Shown piece by piece: positions 1 to 11,722 of a stretch of DNA of 60,000 bases. The notes under the pieces are model-generated. The model saw only the letters and a list, made by a program, of their open reading frames with translations, was not told the origin of the DNA and did not search any database. The stretch's first letter is position 1, and every line of letters starts with the position of its first letter. The position numbers and the translations under genes are program-made. Source of the DNA: Strigamia acuminata (lineage: Eukaryota; Arthropoda; Chilopoda; Geophilomorpha; Linotaeniidae); NCBI GenBank assembly GCA_949358305.1, contig OX442323.1, forward strand, positions 3,598,001 to 3,658,000. The letters are read 5' to 3'.

Positions 1-350
1 TTTTTTTTCTTTCTCTTTTCAAGTTGTCTCTGTGGAAGCCAAAGTCTCTGAACGATGACTTTATCAAATTTCAGTCAATTGTTTCAATTTTCTCACTTTT
101 TTTTTTCTTTCCAATTATTTTATTCGGATCACGAGGAATTAAGTCCAGTCAGTTGGAAAGTGGTTGATTCAGTTATTTTTAAGTCTACTTCTAGGTTAAA
201 ATGGCGTAAGATAATCGATAAAATACGGTATTATAAAATGCTTTATTTAATGTACAAATAATAGACTTAATTCCGTGAAATGCTATACATTTGGGAATGC
301 ATTAAGTGAAAAGCAATGTATTGTAAAGCGTATTTTTGAACCATATAGGC

Positions 351-625
351 CAGCGGTTTAAACTTGGACCGCGGAGACGTTTTAGCGACGTTTTTTCTTC
401 GGTTTCTTTGGTTTTTCGGTGTTTTTTTCTTGTTTTTCCTGTTTTTTTCGTGTTTTTTAGGTTTTATTGGTATTTTTTGGGTTGTGTGTGTTTATTGGGG
501 GGTTTATTTGGTTTTTAAGTGTTTTTTTTTCGTTTTCTTAGGTTTTTAATTGTTTTTTTTTCTGGACTTCGATAAAAATTTTCAATAGTATTCGGACCGC
601 ACTTAAAATTACTTGTCGACCCCTG
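351..625. mobile_element. hAT-type MITE, family A, copy 1
   Basis: This 275-bp element starts CAGCGG and ends GTCGACCCCTG. It is flanked by imperfect 8-bp target duplications (ATATAGGC 343-350 and ATATACGC 626-633, 7 of 8 matching). Inside are the family words AACTTGGACCGCGG near the left end and CGATAAAAATTTTCAATAG near the right end, shared with copies at 6349 and 17761. It lacks the CTGCGGTCCGGAT part seen next to the left end of copy 2. It has no coding capacity. 8-bp duplications and CAG...CTG ends are hallmarks of the hAT superfamily. Confidence 0.8.
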
Positions 626-1375
626 ATATACGCAGTACGGTCAAATTGTCAGAAAGCAGCAACACAATTCATCTTTTTTTGGGTTGTGCCACACAAGTAG
701 TAAAAAATCCCAGTGGGGCAATAAAACAATGTGTTTTTTTTTTGTTTGTTTTACCTTCTTTTTCCTTTTCCTCTGTATGCTTTTTGCTTCTGGAAGCTGT
801 GTTGGCACTTTCACTCGGATGCAATTGGGTGAGAAGCAATTGGGATTGGTTTAGTGCAACTATTCTCATTGCTGGCAACGGGGAATTGTAAATCATGGTA
901 GGTTGCATAGCTGATAAGCTTACAGCAAGAAGTGTCCTTTCGTGTATGGATATTGCCACTTGTCAAATATTTCAATGCAAAGTAAGCAAATAAATACAGT
1001 AAATAGCGGCACATTTTAAGTCGATTTCTGCTTGCTGAAGGGAATAGAGCGGAAATAAAATTCAAAGTGGATTTTAAACTGCAAAGTCTTTGATAAGGGA
1101 AAGACAAATACGCAAGGTCAATTTCAACTCGAATCCTCTTAAAAATTTCTTAGGAACTTTTTTTTTTAAAGCTGCTATGTATTGATTCAACAATGACAAA
1201 CAGCTGTTTGAGTTCACACACTAATTGGTACTAAACAGTGTTCTCATGTCCTCTTTTATGGTAGAAAACGAGATCACACTTCTTTTCCCATCCACCATAT
1301 TATTTATGGGTGAAATTCGAGTTTGCGCACTTGGAAAATCTGACTACCGTATTTAATATTGTTAAAATGCCACGG

Positions 1376-1640
1376 AAAACTCAATTTTTTATTAAAAAAT
1401 TTAAATTCCACTCAATTTTTCATTAAAAAATTCAAATTTCACTCAATTTTTCGTTGAAAAATTCAAATTTCACTCAATTTTTCATTAAAAAATTGAAATT
1501 TCACTCAACTTTTCATAAAAAATTGAAATTTTACTCAATTTTTCATTAAAAAGTTCAAATTTCACTCAATTTTTTATTTTCCATTAAAATAATTCAAATT
1601 TTACTCAATTTTTCATTTTCCATAAAAAAAAATTCAAAAT
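1376..1640. repeat. Minisatellite, about 31-bp unit
   Basis: About eight imperfect head-to-tail copies of a unit with the core ACTCAATTTTTCATTAAAAA followed by ATTCAAATTTC. Unit starts fall near 1380, 1410, 1441, 1472, 1503, 1533, 1563 and 1603. Copies diverge by small indels towards the right end. It has no coding content. Confidence 0.85.
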
Positions 1641-3629
1641 GACTATTTTTGCCATTAACAAATTCAAAATGACTAAAATTTCAAATTAACTTCAATTTTT
1701 CCAAAAAGAAATTTCAAATTTTATTCCATCACTTTCCCATCTCAAGGTCCATCGAAATTTTTTGACATTAGTACGTGAGTGTCTATTATAACGCCCCACG
1801 TTGTAACAGAGACCCGCGCACCAATTACCGATTATAAAATTTCTCCCCGGTCTAATGGAAACCCGCGCTCAATGAGAGAAACTACGTTATGTGGAATTAA
1901 TTTCTACCACGTCGCAAAGGGGGGCCCAAAGGATATCCACAGACTAAGCTAACGTTTTGTTTTCACGGATACGGAACACTAGACATTGAGTTATCGAATT
2001 TTGTTAAATAAAAATTGTTTTTCGTTTCACGGTCGGATGATATAAGCTAAAGGGAATCAATCATTTGAAACGTTTCACAGTTTACGGCGGGTTATGCGGT
2101 GTGTTTCCATGGGGATAAATACATAATGCAGGTGGGATCGAATTTGTGGCCTTGTTTATATGCGGACGATTGGTGCTAAAAGATGAAGGGTATTTGCGAT
2201 GCGATGGGATTATAAGAGACAGTCCTCGGCGCTGCTTGTTGACTGCCGTGCACCAGCAGGTGGTCCGCAGCTCCGCACTCTGCAATGCCAGATTAGGAGA
2301 TGGAAGAAAGGAAGAAAAAACCTGCTGAGATGGATAGACTTGTATTTCAATCACTTTTTGTGTGTGCAGTGTGTGAAAATATCTCGTTTCGTGCGTTTGG
2401 AAGGGAAAGTGAATTAAAAGTCAGAGGTTTTTTTGTTGTTGTTGTTGTTGGTGTTTGTGTTGAAGAATGTGCGCAATTTCGGGAGTTTAAAGAAGAAGAA
2501 ATGCGCGGATGGTGTTTTTCGACAGGTTGTAAAAGAGGCGATCAGTGCACGTCGTCCGGTCGCAAGTGCTAAATCGATTTGCAGCGAGAAGTTGAAGGTG
2601 TTGTGCGAGATGTTTATGGCGATTTGTGTTGCAACACGAGCTTTGATTTGTTTATTATTATTTTTTTGTTGTTGTTGTTTTTTTTATTATTTTTGGTGGA
2701 AATTAGTGTTTTTGTTTCTGGGTTTCTCATTATCTTAGATTGAGCAATTAAATCGTGTATGATTAGGCGCTAATGAACGTAGATAATAATTGCATTAGAA
2801 ATGGCAATGCTCAGGTGGATTGATGAGTCATTTCAGTTGATCGATAGCTTTTTTCCAGCATCCTTAATGAGTGGTAATTAATTTTTATTTCTAATCCTTT
2901 TGCTTTATTGCGCTTTGAAATTCAACTTTTTTTTTTTTTTTTTAAATTAAAAAAAATTTGATAAATTAATTTTCATAGTCTAAAAAAATAGAAAAAAATT
3001 AAAGTAAACAAACAATGTGCAATTTTCATAAATTTTATCAGTGTGTGTTAGTTTTATGGTTACTTTAATTAAGGTCCCATTGTGTTGGTCTGGGTGTGGT
3101 GATTGCGAAAGTTTCTCATTTTGTTGATTATTCCGGATAATTTCTGAGCTTGTGTGTGTAGAAGAAATAATAAAAAATAATAAAAAAAAATATTTTAAAA
3201 AAGGAAAATTCTCGGTATCACATGGACAGTTGTATGCCCTGTGTTCGGTTGTCAGTAGCGATGGAATTTGCCCTTTTTATGACGTCAACGCACGCACACA
3301 CTCAGTCCACCACGCAAATGCCTTCGAATGAAAATACATATTTCACTTTTTTTATTTATTATTTGTTGCTCTAAACCTCGCACGAGCAATTGCACGATAT
3401 TTTGTCCTTCCTGCGGGTAAAATGAAGTGGGTCCAGATATATTCGTTTGTCCGCATCTTTGGGTGGTTTACTATCGATCAGAAGCAAACAAGAAATTTAA
3501 AGTTGACATTTAAAACAAAAAAGCTTCACTGCATATCTCTAAACCCCCACATCTTGTTCACTAGCGGCAAAAATGCTTTTTACTCGCTGGTGCGATTATG
3601 CAATTGTCGAAGTGATTGGCCAATTGGTG

Positions 3630-4140
3630 AGTCACGTCACAATCGCAAAATCATGAGAATCGTGATAATCGAAATATCATGGCAATCACAAAATTTTATT
3701 AATCGCAAAATTGTGATAATCCCCTAATCGCAAAATTTTATTAATCGCAAAATTTTATTTATCGCAAAATTGTGATAATCCCCTAATCGCAAAATTGTGA
3801 TAATCCCCTAATTTCAAAATCTTATTAATCGCAAAATTTTGATAATTGCGTAATCGCAAAATCGTATTAATCGCAAAATCGTATTAATCGCAAAATCGTA
3901 TTAATCGCAAAATCGTATTAATCGCAAAATCGTATTAATCGCAAAATCGTATTAATCGCAAAATCGTATTAATTGCAAAATCGTATTAATCGCAAAATCG
4001 TATTAATCGCAAAATCGTATTAATCGCAAAATCGTATTAATCGCAAAATCGTATTAATCGCAAAATCGTATTAATCGCAAAATCGTATTAATCGCAAAAT
4101 GGTGATAATTGCATCATCGCAAAATCGTGATAATTGCATA
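3630..4140. repeat. Minisatellite, 17-bp unit
   Basis: Tandem array with unit AATCGCAAAATCGTATT. The stretch from about 3848 to 4100 is almost perfect, with roughly 14 to 15 copies in exact 17-bp register and one C-to-T change near 3971. The left part (3630-3848) is a degenerate zone of related words such as AATCGCAAAATTGTGATAAT. The homogeneous core inside degenerate edges is what recent unequal exchange or slippage gives. Confidence 0.93.
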
Positions 4141-6348
4141 ATCCTTTCATCAATGCATCAATGCATTAATGCATTATTGCAATGAAGCAAACTTTTGCAA
4201 TTATCGAAAAATCGGTCATTTCTCATTTCTGATTCCCTTAAAATCAATCGCGTGATTTGCATTCACGTCACCATACATTCGCGTTGTTGGGTTTCAATTG
4301 CACCCACCCGACCGTAAAACTCGCTCCACAAAACCACTACTCTTCAAAATCGCAACAAACAACAATGTTGCAAGTTTCACTGGCGACTTCAAACTCCTTT
4401 TTCTCGCTCACATCCGCTTGCCAAAACCGCAAAAACCTCTTTTTTGCTTCATTCATTTTCCGATTTTGTGATTTCACATTTTTCTCTTTATTGTGTTTTT
4501 GCATCCACGCGCGTGTTTGGTGGAACCGAAGTCACGTGACAAATCCAAAAGTGCATAATCGTTAAAATTGCACAACCGCCGAATAAACCCCCCTAATTTA
4601 TTAATCAAACTCCTTATGGTACAGCGACTCAGTTTAAAGATGCAATCGTTTCCCGGAAACGAAACGTCGCGTCTACAAATCCTTTCTGGATTCGCATACA
4701 GAACGTCTATTTCAACGCAAGTCCGTCCTATTTTTCTTTTCGTTGCCCTTTGGGATATTCATGTGACGGCGCCATTGGTGCGACTGTTTTTTCCATGCAA
4801 AACGGAATAAATTCATCATTTGTTTCGAGTCTTTCGACTTTCGGGCTTTGAAGTTGTGTTTACTTTTTTAGTGGCTTCATATTTATATTCAATCATTTCC
4901 GCTCAACCGTCGTAATCCGATTGAACCGTACCAATTTCGCCGGCGAGTACACCTGACCTGTGCGTACTCGATTTGCGTCATACTTTCAATGGACCCGATC
5001 GATCCCCACAGGAGGAAGCAAACGCGTCCTTTGAAACGTGAATTTATTCTTTTTTTTCATGTTATTGAGACGGAATTAGAAACACGCGTTTAAATAGAAT
5101 TTTTTTTTTCGAAAAAAAAACTAATTTTAGAATTTTTTTTTTTTTTTTAAAAAAATTTAGAATTTGTTGTAGTAAATTCGAAATTTGATGAGAATTTTAT
5201 GGGTCAGGGTAAATGTGTTAATGTACGCGACATTTTTTGCTGTTTTTTTGTCGTGTATTGATTCTAACGATAAGCGAAGCATTGGGGGGGTTTCATTGCC
5301 TTTCATTATTATCATTATGTTTTTCCAAACACAGTTGAACTCGTTTCGTGATAAGCCGGAGAGTCACGAGGTCTGGAATCGTCCTCCACTCATCCAGTAA
5401 GAGAGCAGGGCGGTGTATTGATTTGTGCCTTCTGTCATGCGGGTTTTCTCTTGTAATGTCATCGCCATTTGGTTGTAGCCGCGCGCAGGAGTTATATATG
5501 GGTAATAAAAGTTCTACTCGAGTCAAAGGGTTGTTGCTACGAGAATTTAATGGTTGGGAACTTGGATTTTTTTTTTTTTTTTTTTTTTTAATTTTTAATG
5601 TAAATGCAATTTTGAGTATTTGGTTTTGCGGTTGATGGGAAGTGACACAAAAAGCTCGTGAGGACTTATTGATTTTTTTTTCTTTTGAATCTTCTTCTTT
5701 CACACTTAAAATGAGCCGATGGGTGGCCCGCATTTTGGAGGTGCGTTTGGAGAAAAAGGATTTTTGTTTGTTTGTTTGTTTGTTTGTTTGAGGGTGATTT
5801 TATTTTGGAAATTTGAGTGCTGAAAAATTTATTTTAAAATAAATTGGTTTTTAGTTGGTGCATTCCAAAGTTTAGGCGGAATTGAGGATTTTATTTGAAA
5901 AATTGAAAAAATGCAGTTTGAAAAATGGTAATATTGGGAATACATTTCATTATACATTTTCTGAAGCAATAGCGCGCAAAAATGTATCATAAAATGCATT
6001 CTCGTCAAACCCAATGCATTTTAAAATACATTGCAATATAATTTTAATATAATTCAATAAAATTTAATATAATTTCAATTTCAAATTGAAATAACGATTT
6101 TCTCGGTTCTCTTGATTTTTTCTGGCGGAAATGATGCAAAACTTGTCATATTTTTGATAATCGGATTATTGAAAACCCGATTCTATAATCCACATGTGGG
6201 GTAGATTCTTTGGATTTTGACCCGATTTCACGAGTAAATTTAACTCCTTCAAAGTTAATAATCGATTCTACAATCAAGTTTTTGTAATCCGTTTTTGTGA
6301 TTTTGAATTGAATGCGCTTAATGTATTTTTTAACCATTTGGGTTAGAG

Positions 6349-6589
6349 CAGCGGACTGCGGTCCGGATACGGACCCCGGAAGGTCGAAACTTGGACCGCG
6401 GTGACGTTCTAGCGACGTGTTTCTCTCGGTTTCTTTGGTTTATCGTTATTGGGAGGGGTTTATTTGGTTTTTAAGTGTTTTTTCGTTTTCTTAGGTTTTT
6501 AGTAAGGTTTTTAAGTGTTTTTTTCCTGGACCTCGATAAAAATTTTCAATAGTATTCGGACCCCACTTGAAATTACTTGCCGACCTCTG
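6349..6589. mobile_element. hAT-type MITE, family A, copy 2
   Basis: This 241-bp element is flanked by a perfect 8-bp target duplication GGTTAGAG (6341-6348 and 6590-6597). It starts CAGCGGACTGCGG and ends TTGCCGACCTCTG. The interior shares AGGTCGAAACTTGGACCGCGG-like and TTCAATAGTATTCGGAC words with the other two copies. It is inserted next to the left end of another inverted-repeat element that begins at 6595. Confidence 0.88.
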
Positions 6590-6594
6590 GGTTA

Positions 6595-6842
6595 GAGCGT
6601 CGATTATCCCAACTAATTGGCAACATAGGTGTTCGTAAAACCGATTTGTTCGCATAATTTATGTACATCTATGGTCAAAAAAATCTTCACATTTGGAACT
6701 GAAGTAGCCTGACAGCATGTTAAGATTTTTTTGTCCATAGGTGTACATATTGTACAGTATTATACGGGTATATGAAAATAAAAAAATTTTAAAAATCGAT
6801 CACTGCCGTTTCGTTAACTTGTCATTCGGATAATCGACGCTC
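6595..6842. mobile_element. Inverted-repeat element with perfect 15-bp ends, carrying a nested mini-element
   Basis: The left end GAGCGTCGATTATCC (6595-6609) is the exact reverse complement of the right end (6828-6842). Total length is 248 bp with no coding capacity. The left flank is TA but the right flank is CA, so the target duplication is unclear. It contains the 86-bp element at 6662-6747. Confidence 0.75.
6662..6747. mobile_element. 86-bp TA-flanked mini-element with 26-bp inverted repeats
   Basis: The left arm starts TGTACATCTATGG and the right arm (6722-6747) is its reverse complement at 24 of 26 positions. TA lies directly outside both ends (6660-6661 and 6748-6749), as expected for Tc1/mariner-type insertion. 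Arms plus a 34-bp loop make up the whole element. Confidence 0.78.
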
Positions 6843-7570
6843 CACTTTTATTTCTTACGTTGGTCGATGTTTTTTTTGAGTGGGTGGGAATATTTTCGAG
6901 TTGCTAACGAGCAGAAGAAAGATGGCCGCACATATGGGTTTCAAGACACGTATCTCAAACATGTCGTGATAATGCTCCACTTTGTTCGCTACATTTATCT
7001 GCAACGGGTTTCGGTGTAAGTGAAACGATTCTTCCAATTTGGCCCGAAAACATGGAATAAATTGAAAACATTCTTGGTTTTATTTTATTTTTATTTTATT
7101 TTTTGTGGGGAATGTATTTATATTTTGTTTCTCGGGCGATCTCTCGTGTTATTAGTGTGTGTAATTTATCACGGCTTTGCATACAACATGAGTATGAAGA
7201 ACAACCCCTCCAAATTGATGGTTGCTCATCTCATGAAATGTGTATTTTGTATGTGCCTGTGAACCACACCCGTGTGTATATGCTCGATGAGAACTTAACT
7301 CACAGAAATGCGCATTAAAGTGGAGACTAAATTTAGTGTTTGGGGTTTTAAAGCAAATTTTTAATTTTGATAATAAATATACATTTTTAAATGTTGAATC
7401 GTGAGTTTTAAATGCGAATTTGTGAGCACAAGTGTTTTCAGCTGATCTATACCCAGACATGAATAAGCGAATGATCATCACTGGACACGCACAGCTGATA
7501 TATTATTTGACTTGTTGTTTAGTGAATTTAAAGACGTGTATATGTAAAAACACCCTTAAAGGAAATTGTT

Positions 7571-7659
7571 TACACCTATTGTATTTCTTCAATTCTAAGA
7601 CGTACTGTTTTCCTCCATCTTGGATGCGTCTTAGAATCGAAGAAATACGGTCAGGTGTA
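7571..7659. mobile_element. Short inverted-repeat element
   Basis: The left arm 7571-7602 (TACACCTATTGTATTTCTTC and on) and the right arm 7627-7659 are near-perfect reverse complements over about 32 bp, with a 24-bp loop. This is likely a foldback MITE; no clear target duplication was seen. Confidence 0.65.
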
Positions 7660-8547
7660 GTCGAATGTTTAGTCTTGTTTGGCTGCTTTAAGCCAGTCTA
7701 GACTTTCATTTAAACGATAAATAATGTTTAAATGAGCAGAATAAGCGGTTTTAAAATTACAGTTTAATTTGTTTATGGTGTTGAAAATTTCTGTCCATTC
7801 ACACTGCGTCTGAAAGAAGACTTAATCAGCTGGCACGTTTGAAGTTATATCGAAAATATTCTCAATTATGCTGACCAGATCAAAAGAAAACTGAACACCG
7901 ATTAGAAAATTGCAAAATTTCCCACTCTTATCGAAAGTTGACTTAAACATGACCCTTGGGTGAATGTGACTGTTGCTCAGTCAGTGTGTGTGAAACAGTT
8001 CGTGTGATCAAAATCTTCGCTCGAGCAAATGTCATTGAAGATGATGGCACTGTCTTCTTATGGTCTAGTTCAGTCGATCGCTGCATTCAAAAAGGTTTTT
8101 TGAAAGTGTTTTTGTGCTTTAAATTCATGATTTCTAGTCCTATTGATTGTGGACATGCAGAAACTGGAAGTTCAAGATGTCATCAATGTACATCCCAGGT
8201 GTCCATCAATCTTGAATTTATTGATGGATATCGTAAAGTAACATTGCAATTCATCAATAAATACAAGATTGATTGACAGCGTGGATGTTCGTCAACAGAA
8301 ATCCAAGATGTTTATTGATGCACAATCGTGGTCTCATAAAATGTTCATGCATTTTTGTAAGCGCGTCAACATTTTAAGTACATCCAAAAATTTAATTTCT
8401 GTAAATTTAATGTTTTGAAGCCTTTGTAAAGTGTTCTTTTACAAAATTAAATTTAAAGATAAATATTATTTTTAATAAAATTTGGAAATTCAATTTGAAA
8501 CAATCCAAAATTTTTATTGAAGCACAATCGTGAACATTTTAAGTGTA

Positions 8548-8670
8548 CTGTATATCTTCTAATTGTCCGTGGGCCTCTATTACCGCGCAGACCTCCAATT
8601 ACGCGCGGGGAATATATGTATATACATCGGTTTATAAATAGCACATGGGGGGTAAATAGAAGATATACGG
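8548..8670. mobile_element. TA-flanked MITE, 123 bp
   Basis: The ends CTGTATATCTTCTA (8548-8561) and TAGAAGATATACGG (8657-8670) are inverted repeats with one mismatch. TA dinucleotides flank both sides (8546-8547 and 8671-8672). This fits a Tc1/mariner-type non-autonomous element. Confidence 0.7.
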
Positions 8671-9999
8671 TAACTGAAAATGGAGATTTGTGAATTCTGT
8701 AGTCGGAAAAGTGCAAAAAATATCCAAAGCGACTAATTTAGTTCTTATACATGTTTGACCTCTGGGTGAACTCACACCTGTCACCCATTTTTATGCTAAT
8801 TTTTTCAAAAGCGACTTAATCTCTTCTTTGTATTGTTCTGCACAAGAATAAAAATTTAGTACGTTTTGTAAACGTAACCAACAAGGTGTTTTTAAGATAA
8901 GTTTCGAGAATTATAATATTTTAAGTTTACGCTCGACCACAGAGCTAATACACACACATACGTGATTAGTGATATTTATTTGGTTTAATGAAGTTTAATG
9001 AATAAGTCAATTTGATTCGAGTATGTGTGATTGGAATCACTCGCTGCAAATGAAACGAATGTAATTAGAAATCTCATTGCATGCTGTAAGCATTTTCCTC
9101 TTGCCTTTACATTTGTATAGGGGATGTAAGAAGAAAATTGGACTTGATTAGATTTTTTCTTCCTCGTTTGCAAGAGAGGAAATTAAGGATAAACTCGAGT
9201 TTAACCTTAATCATAAGTAACAGAAGAAAGGCCTCGTATCTCTAACGTGATTAAATTGTGACATGGAAATAATTGTTGGTGGTGCAGTGTTTGTTTTGTT
9301 TCATCAGATAACCTTGCTAGATTGGGTTTACATAGGTGTAAACGTCGCGGATATGCGCATTTAATTAAGTAGATAGGTCGTGATTAATTTGCTAACTTTA
9401 TTACGGCACGGTTCAGTTTGGTTGGGCGTGTTTGCTGAAAGAGATTTAAACTTTGATATCTCAAGTTTATTATCGCAGCTAAGCCTGTAGACAATCCGCT
9501 TAATTGCTTTAGCCTATATTTCAGCTAAGGGAAGGTGCTAAATAAGATTATTACAACTTACTATTTTTTTTTACTTAGTTGTAATTGACACTTAGCGTGG
9601 TCAAGACTGTGTTTCTTAATTCCAGCGATTGCTTTAGCTGTGTTAAGCCTAATATTAGGCCTAATTATAGTAAAATAAAGTGGTTAATGCTTATATTTTG
9701 AGGGCGTATCACTTTTTTTAATAAGTGTTTTAATTTTAAGTGGTTATTGTTGCCATGTTCGCTTCCCTGTCTTGCTTCAGCTCATTTTGTATGACAGCGC
9801 CACCTATGTTTTACACCTCATTCTAACTTCTATCTTTTGACTGACTGGACTCCATCTTTTATTTGCGTACATCTCCATGAATCATTTAGTACATACACAC
9901 TAATTGTAGTAATACGTAGTAACCGCTGAAGATGACCGGCAACAATCGAAAGGTCTTTGGAGTACTAACGCTCTCTCGAAAAACTTTCTCGGGGCAATA

Positions 10000-10490
10000 G
10001 AGAGTTTGCGAGATGCATTTTTCCCTTACAGTTAAAGACTACACGGTATAAAATTAGTGTAAGGGAAAAATGATAAATTACGTTTTTGCGGGCTGCACTT
10101 TTCCCTTATCACTACACTATTTCAGCCAACTACTGACAGTTAGTAATTTTGGGCATAAAAATTTAATTTGGGGGCGTAAATGTGCAAATTTCTGCGTAAA
10201 TTCCATTATTATGCCTATAAAGTAAGGTTTTGGGCCTAAAATTCAATTTTGGGCTTCACATATCATTCAATCTACATAATTATGACTGTGATGTGTTTGA
10301 TCGGGACAACAAAATAATCGTCATTTGCAATGGGCGGAGCTAACAATATAGTGTTCTCATTTCTGATTGGCTGCGCTATATTTTAATTTAGTGTTGAAAA
10401 CGATACACTAAAGATTTTTCCCTTACGATATGGCACTAAAATAGTGTAACGTGGCACAAAATAAGGGGAAAATGCATTCCGCAAACTCTC
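10000..10490. mobile_element. TA-flanked MITE, 491 bp
   Basis: The terminal inverted repeat is about 30 bp: left end GAGAGTTTGCGAGATGCATT, right end (10461-10490) the reverse complement with a few changes, reaching CGCAAACTCTC. TA lies outside both ends (9998-9999 and 10491-10492). Several internal copies of the end word TTTTTCCCTTA occur, some inverted, so the element has internal subterminal repeats. No transposase is present. Confidence 0.75.
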
Positions 10491-11654
10491 TATTAGCTTG
10501 GCAGTTTTAATTCCGGCATCTGAACGAAGCGTGGAGGGATTTTTTTTTTCGGTTTACATGCTGTGAGAACCGAGTTGATTGAAGATTGAGCAACTAGTGA
10601 GTTTTTATTCTGCTGAACACAAGTACAAAGGACAGAGTTCGTTATTTGATATTAAAACAATGAGGCGACATTCTTCGATATAGCTGGCGATATTATTCGC
10701 TAATGCATTTACACTAAACAAGCGATATAAAACGATATAAGGAATATTATTATTTAATTTCCACACATGCTTAATTTCTTCAGAAATTGTGTATCATCTA
10801 TGCGCAGTTTGAATTTGGCAATACAATAGTGTTGGTATTCAAAAATGTTAACAACTGGTTCCCCCTTCAAAAATTATTAATGGAGACCACAACAGTGGTT
10901 TCTCATTGGATAGTATCATTTTACCGGTTCAACGAACTCAGAATATTATAGTAACCGGCGCGAACCGGCTGAATCCCAGCATTCTAGAGGACCCAACCTT
11001 GCATTTGCACCGAGAATTTGGAAAAAGCACAGAAAAGCCTGTTAGCGGTGGGTGGCTGTTGCGATTATGCTTGGAAGGGGTTATTTGCATCAAGATGTGG
11101 TTGGACACATGTGTTACATTTGCATGTTAAACAGGTAGTTAGATTTTTTTCTCGTTAGGTACTTATGTATTCAAATACGCTTGTAAGCCAATAACCATCC
11201 TCTGCTACCAATTGTACCGAACAATATCACCAACAGTGGCAGGTGTAGATCATACCTTAGATGACCCATCCAAGTACTGACCAGGTCCAATGCTGCTTAA
11301 CTTGTTGTAATGGGAGCAGGTGACGAGCTTGGCGAGCCGGTCCTATCGTTGGTTGTCTCATTTTAGCCGCGGTTTGGAATGGCGCATCAAAGGCATTAGT
11401 TGACGGGTGTCGTGAGCGTGACAAGCAACAAATTGGCATTCTCCAGTGCAGAACGTGCCTCGGACTCTTCCTGCAGTTGCCAATACAATCGAGTTGGGTC
11501 TTTTAACCAAATTGAATTGGAGGCTCATGCCTGCAGGCGAATTTGTCCTATATTTCTTGTCTCTCTTTCTGCTTGGGAAGTTCGGCGTCGCGGGCTAGAA
11601 TTGTTGCGCTTTATTGACATTTTTCTTTTTTTGTTGCTTTTTTTATTTGTGCAG

Positions 11655-11722
11655 GTAATCCGGTCAAAGTGGGAGTCACAATGTACATCCTCAGTATCAG
11701 CTCTGTTTCTGAGGTACAAATG
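11655..11722 (+). CDS. Rdl: Rdl exon, first one recognised: start of the conserved ligand-binding domain
   Basis: This 68-nt exon encodes part of the extracellular ligand-binding domain of an RDL-type GABA-gated chloride channel subunit, a pentameric plasma-membrane receptor for inhibitory neurotransmission. It reads VGVTMYILSISSVSEVQM after a Gly codon split by the upstream intron; this block is nearly the same in insect RDL. The acceptor is a pyrimidine tract plus gcag (11651-11654) and the donor is gtgagt at 11723. Entry needs a previous exon ending in phase 1, and it exits in phase 0, directly into the Asp-Phe-Thr-Met that starts the exon at 13746. From memory, Drosophila Rdl has a 68-nt exon at this place that exists in two alternative copies. 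Here I see only one. The Met codons inside are not translation starts, because the family needs a signal peptide and about 50 more residues upstream. Confidence 0.9.

Larger units (their letters stand above)
1..11654. other. Upstream region or intron before the first recognised Rdl exon
   Basis: No coding exon could be supported here. I looked for the expected RDL exon just upstream of 11655 (a Ser-Tyr-Asp-Lys-Arg-type motif ending in phase 1 before a GT donor) and did not find it. The missing 5' exons are either before position 1 or present but unrecognised. The region holds MITEs, two minisatellites, homopolymer T and A runs, a (TTTG)n tract near 5764-5790 and short chance open frames. If the upstream exons lie before the window, all of this is intron. 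Confidence 0.6.

Noticed and set aside
3630-4140. CRISPR-like array
   Set aside because: There are no unique spacers; it is a plain tandem minisatellite in a eukaryote.
5185-5400. Signal-peptide-like start with a short DKR word, tested as the missing first Rdl exon
   Set aside because: The residues around it do not match the RDL N-terminal block, and there is no donor in the needed phase.
5293-5733. 146-codon minus-strand open frame
   Set aside because: It runs through a long T run (poly-Lys on the minus strand) and matches no family; long homopolymers keep frames open by chance.
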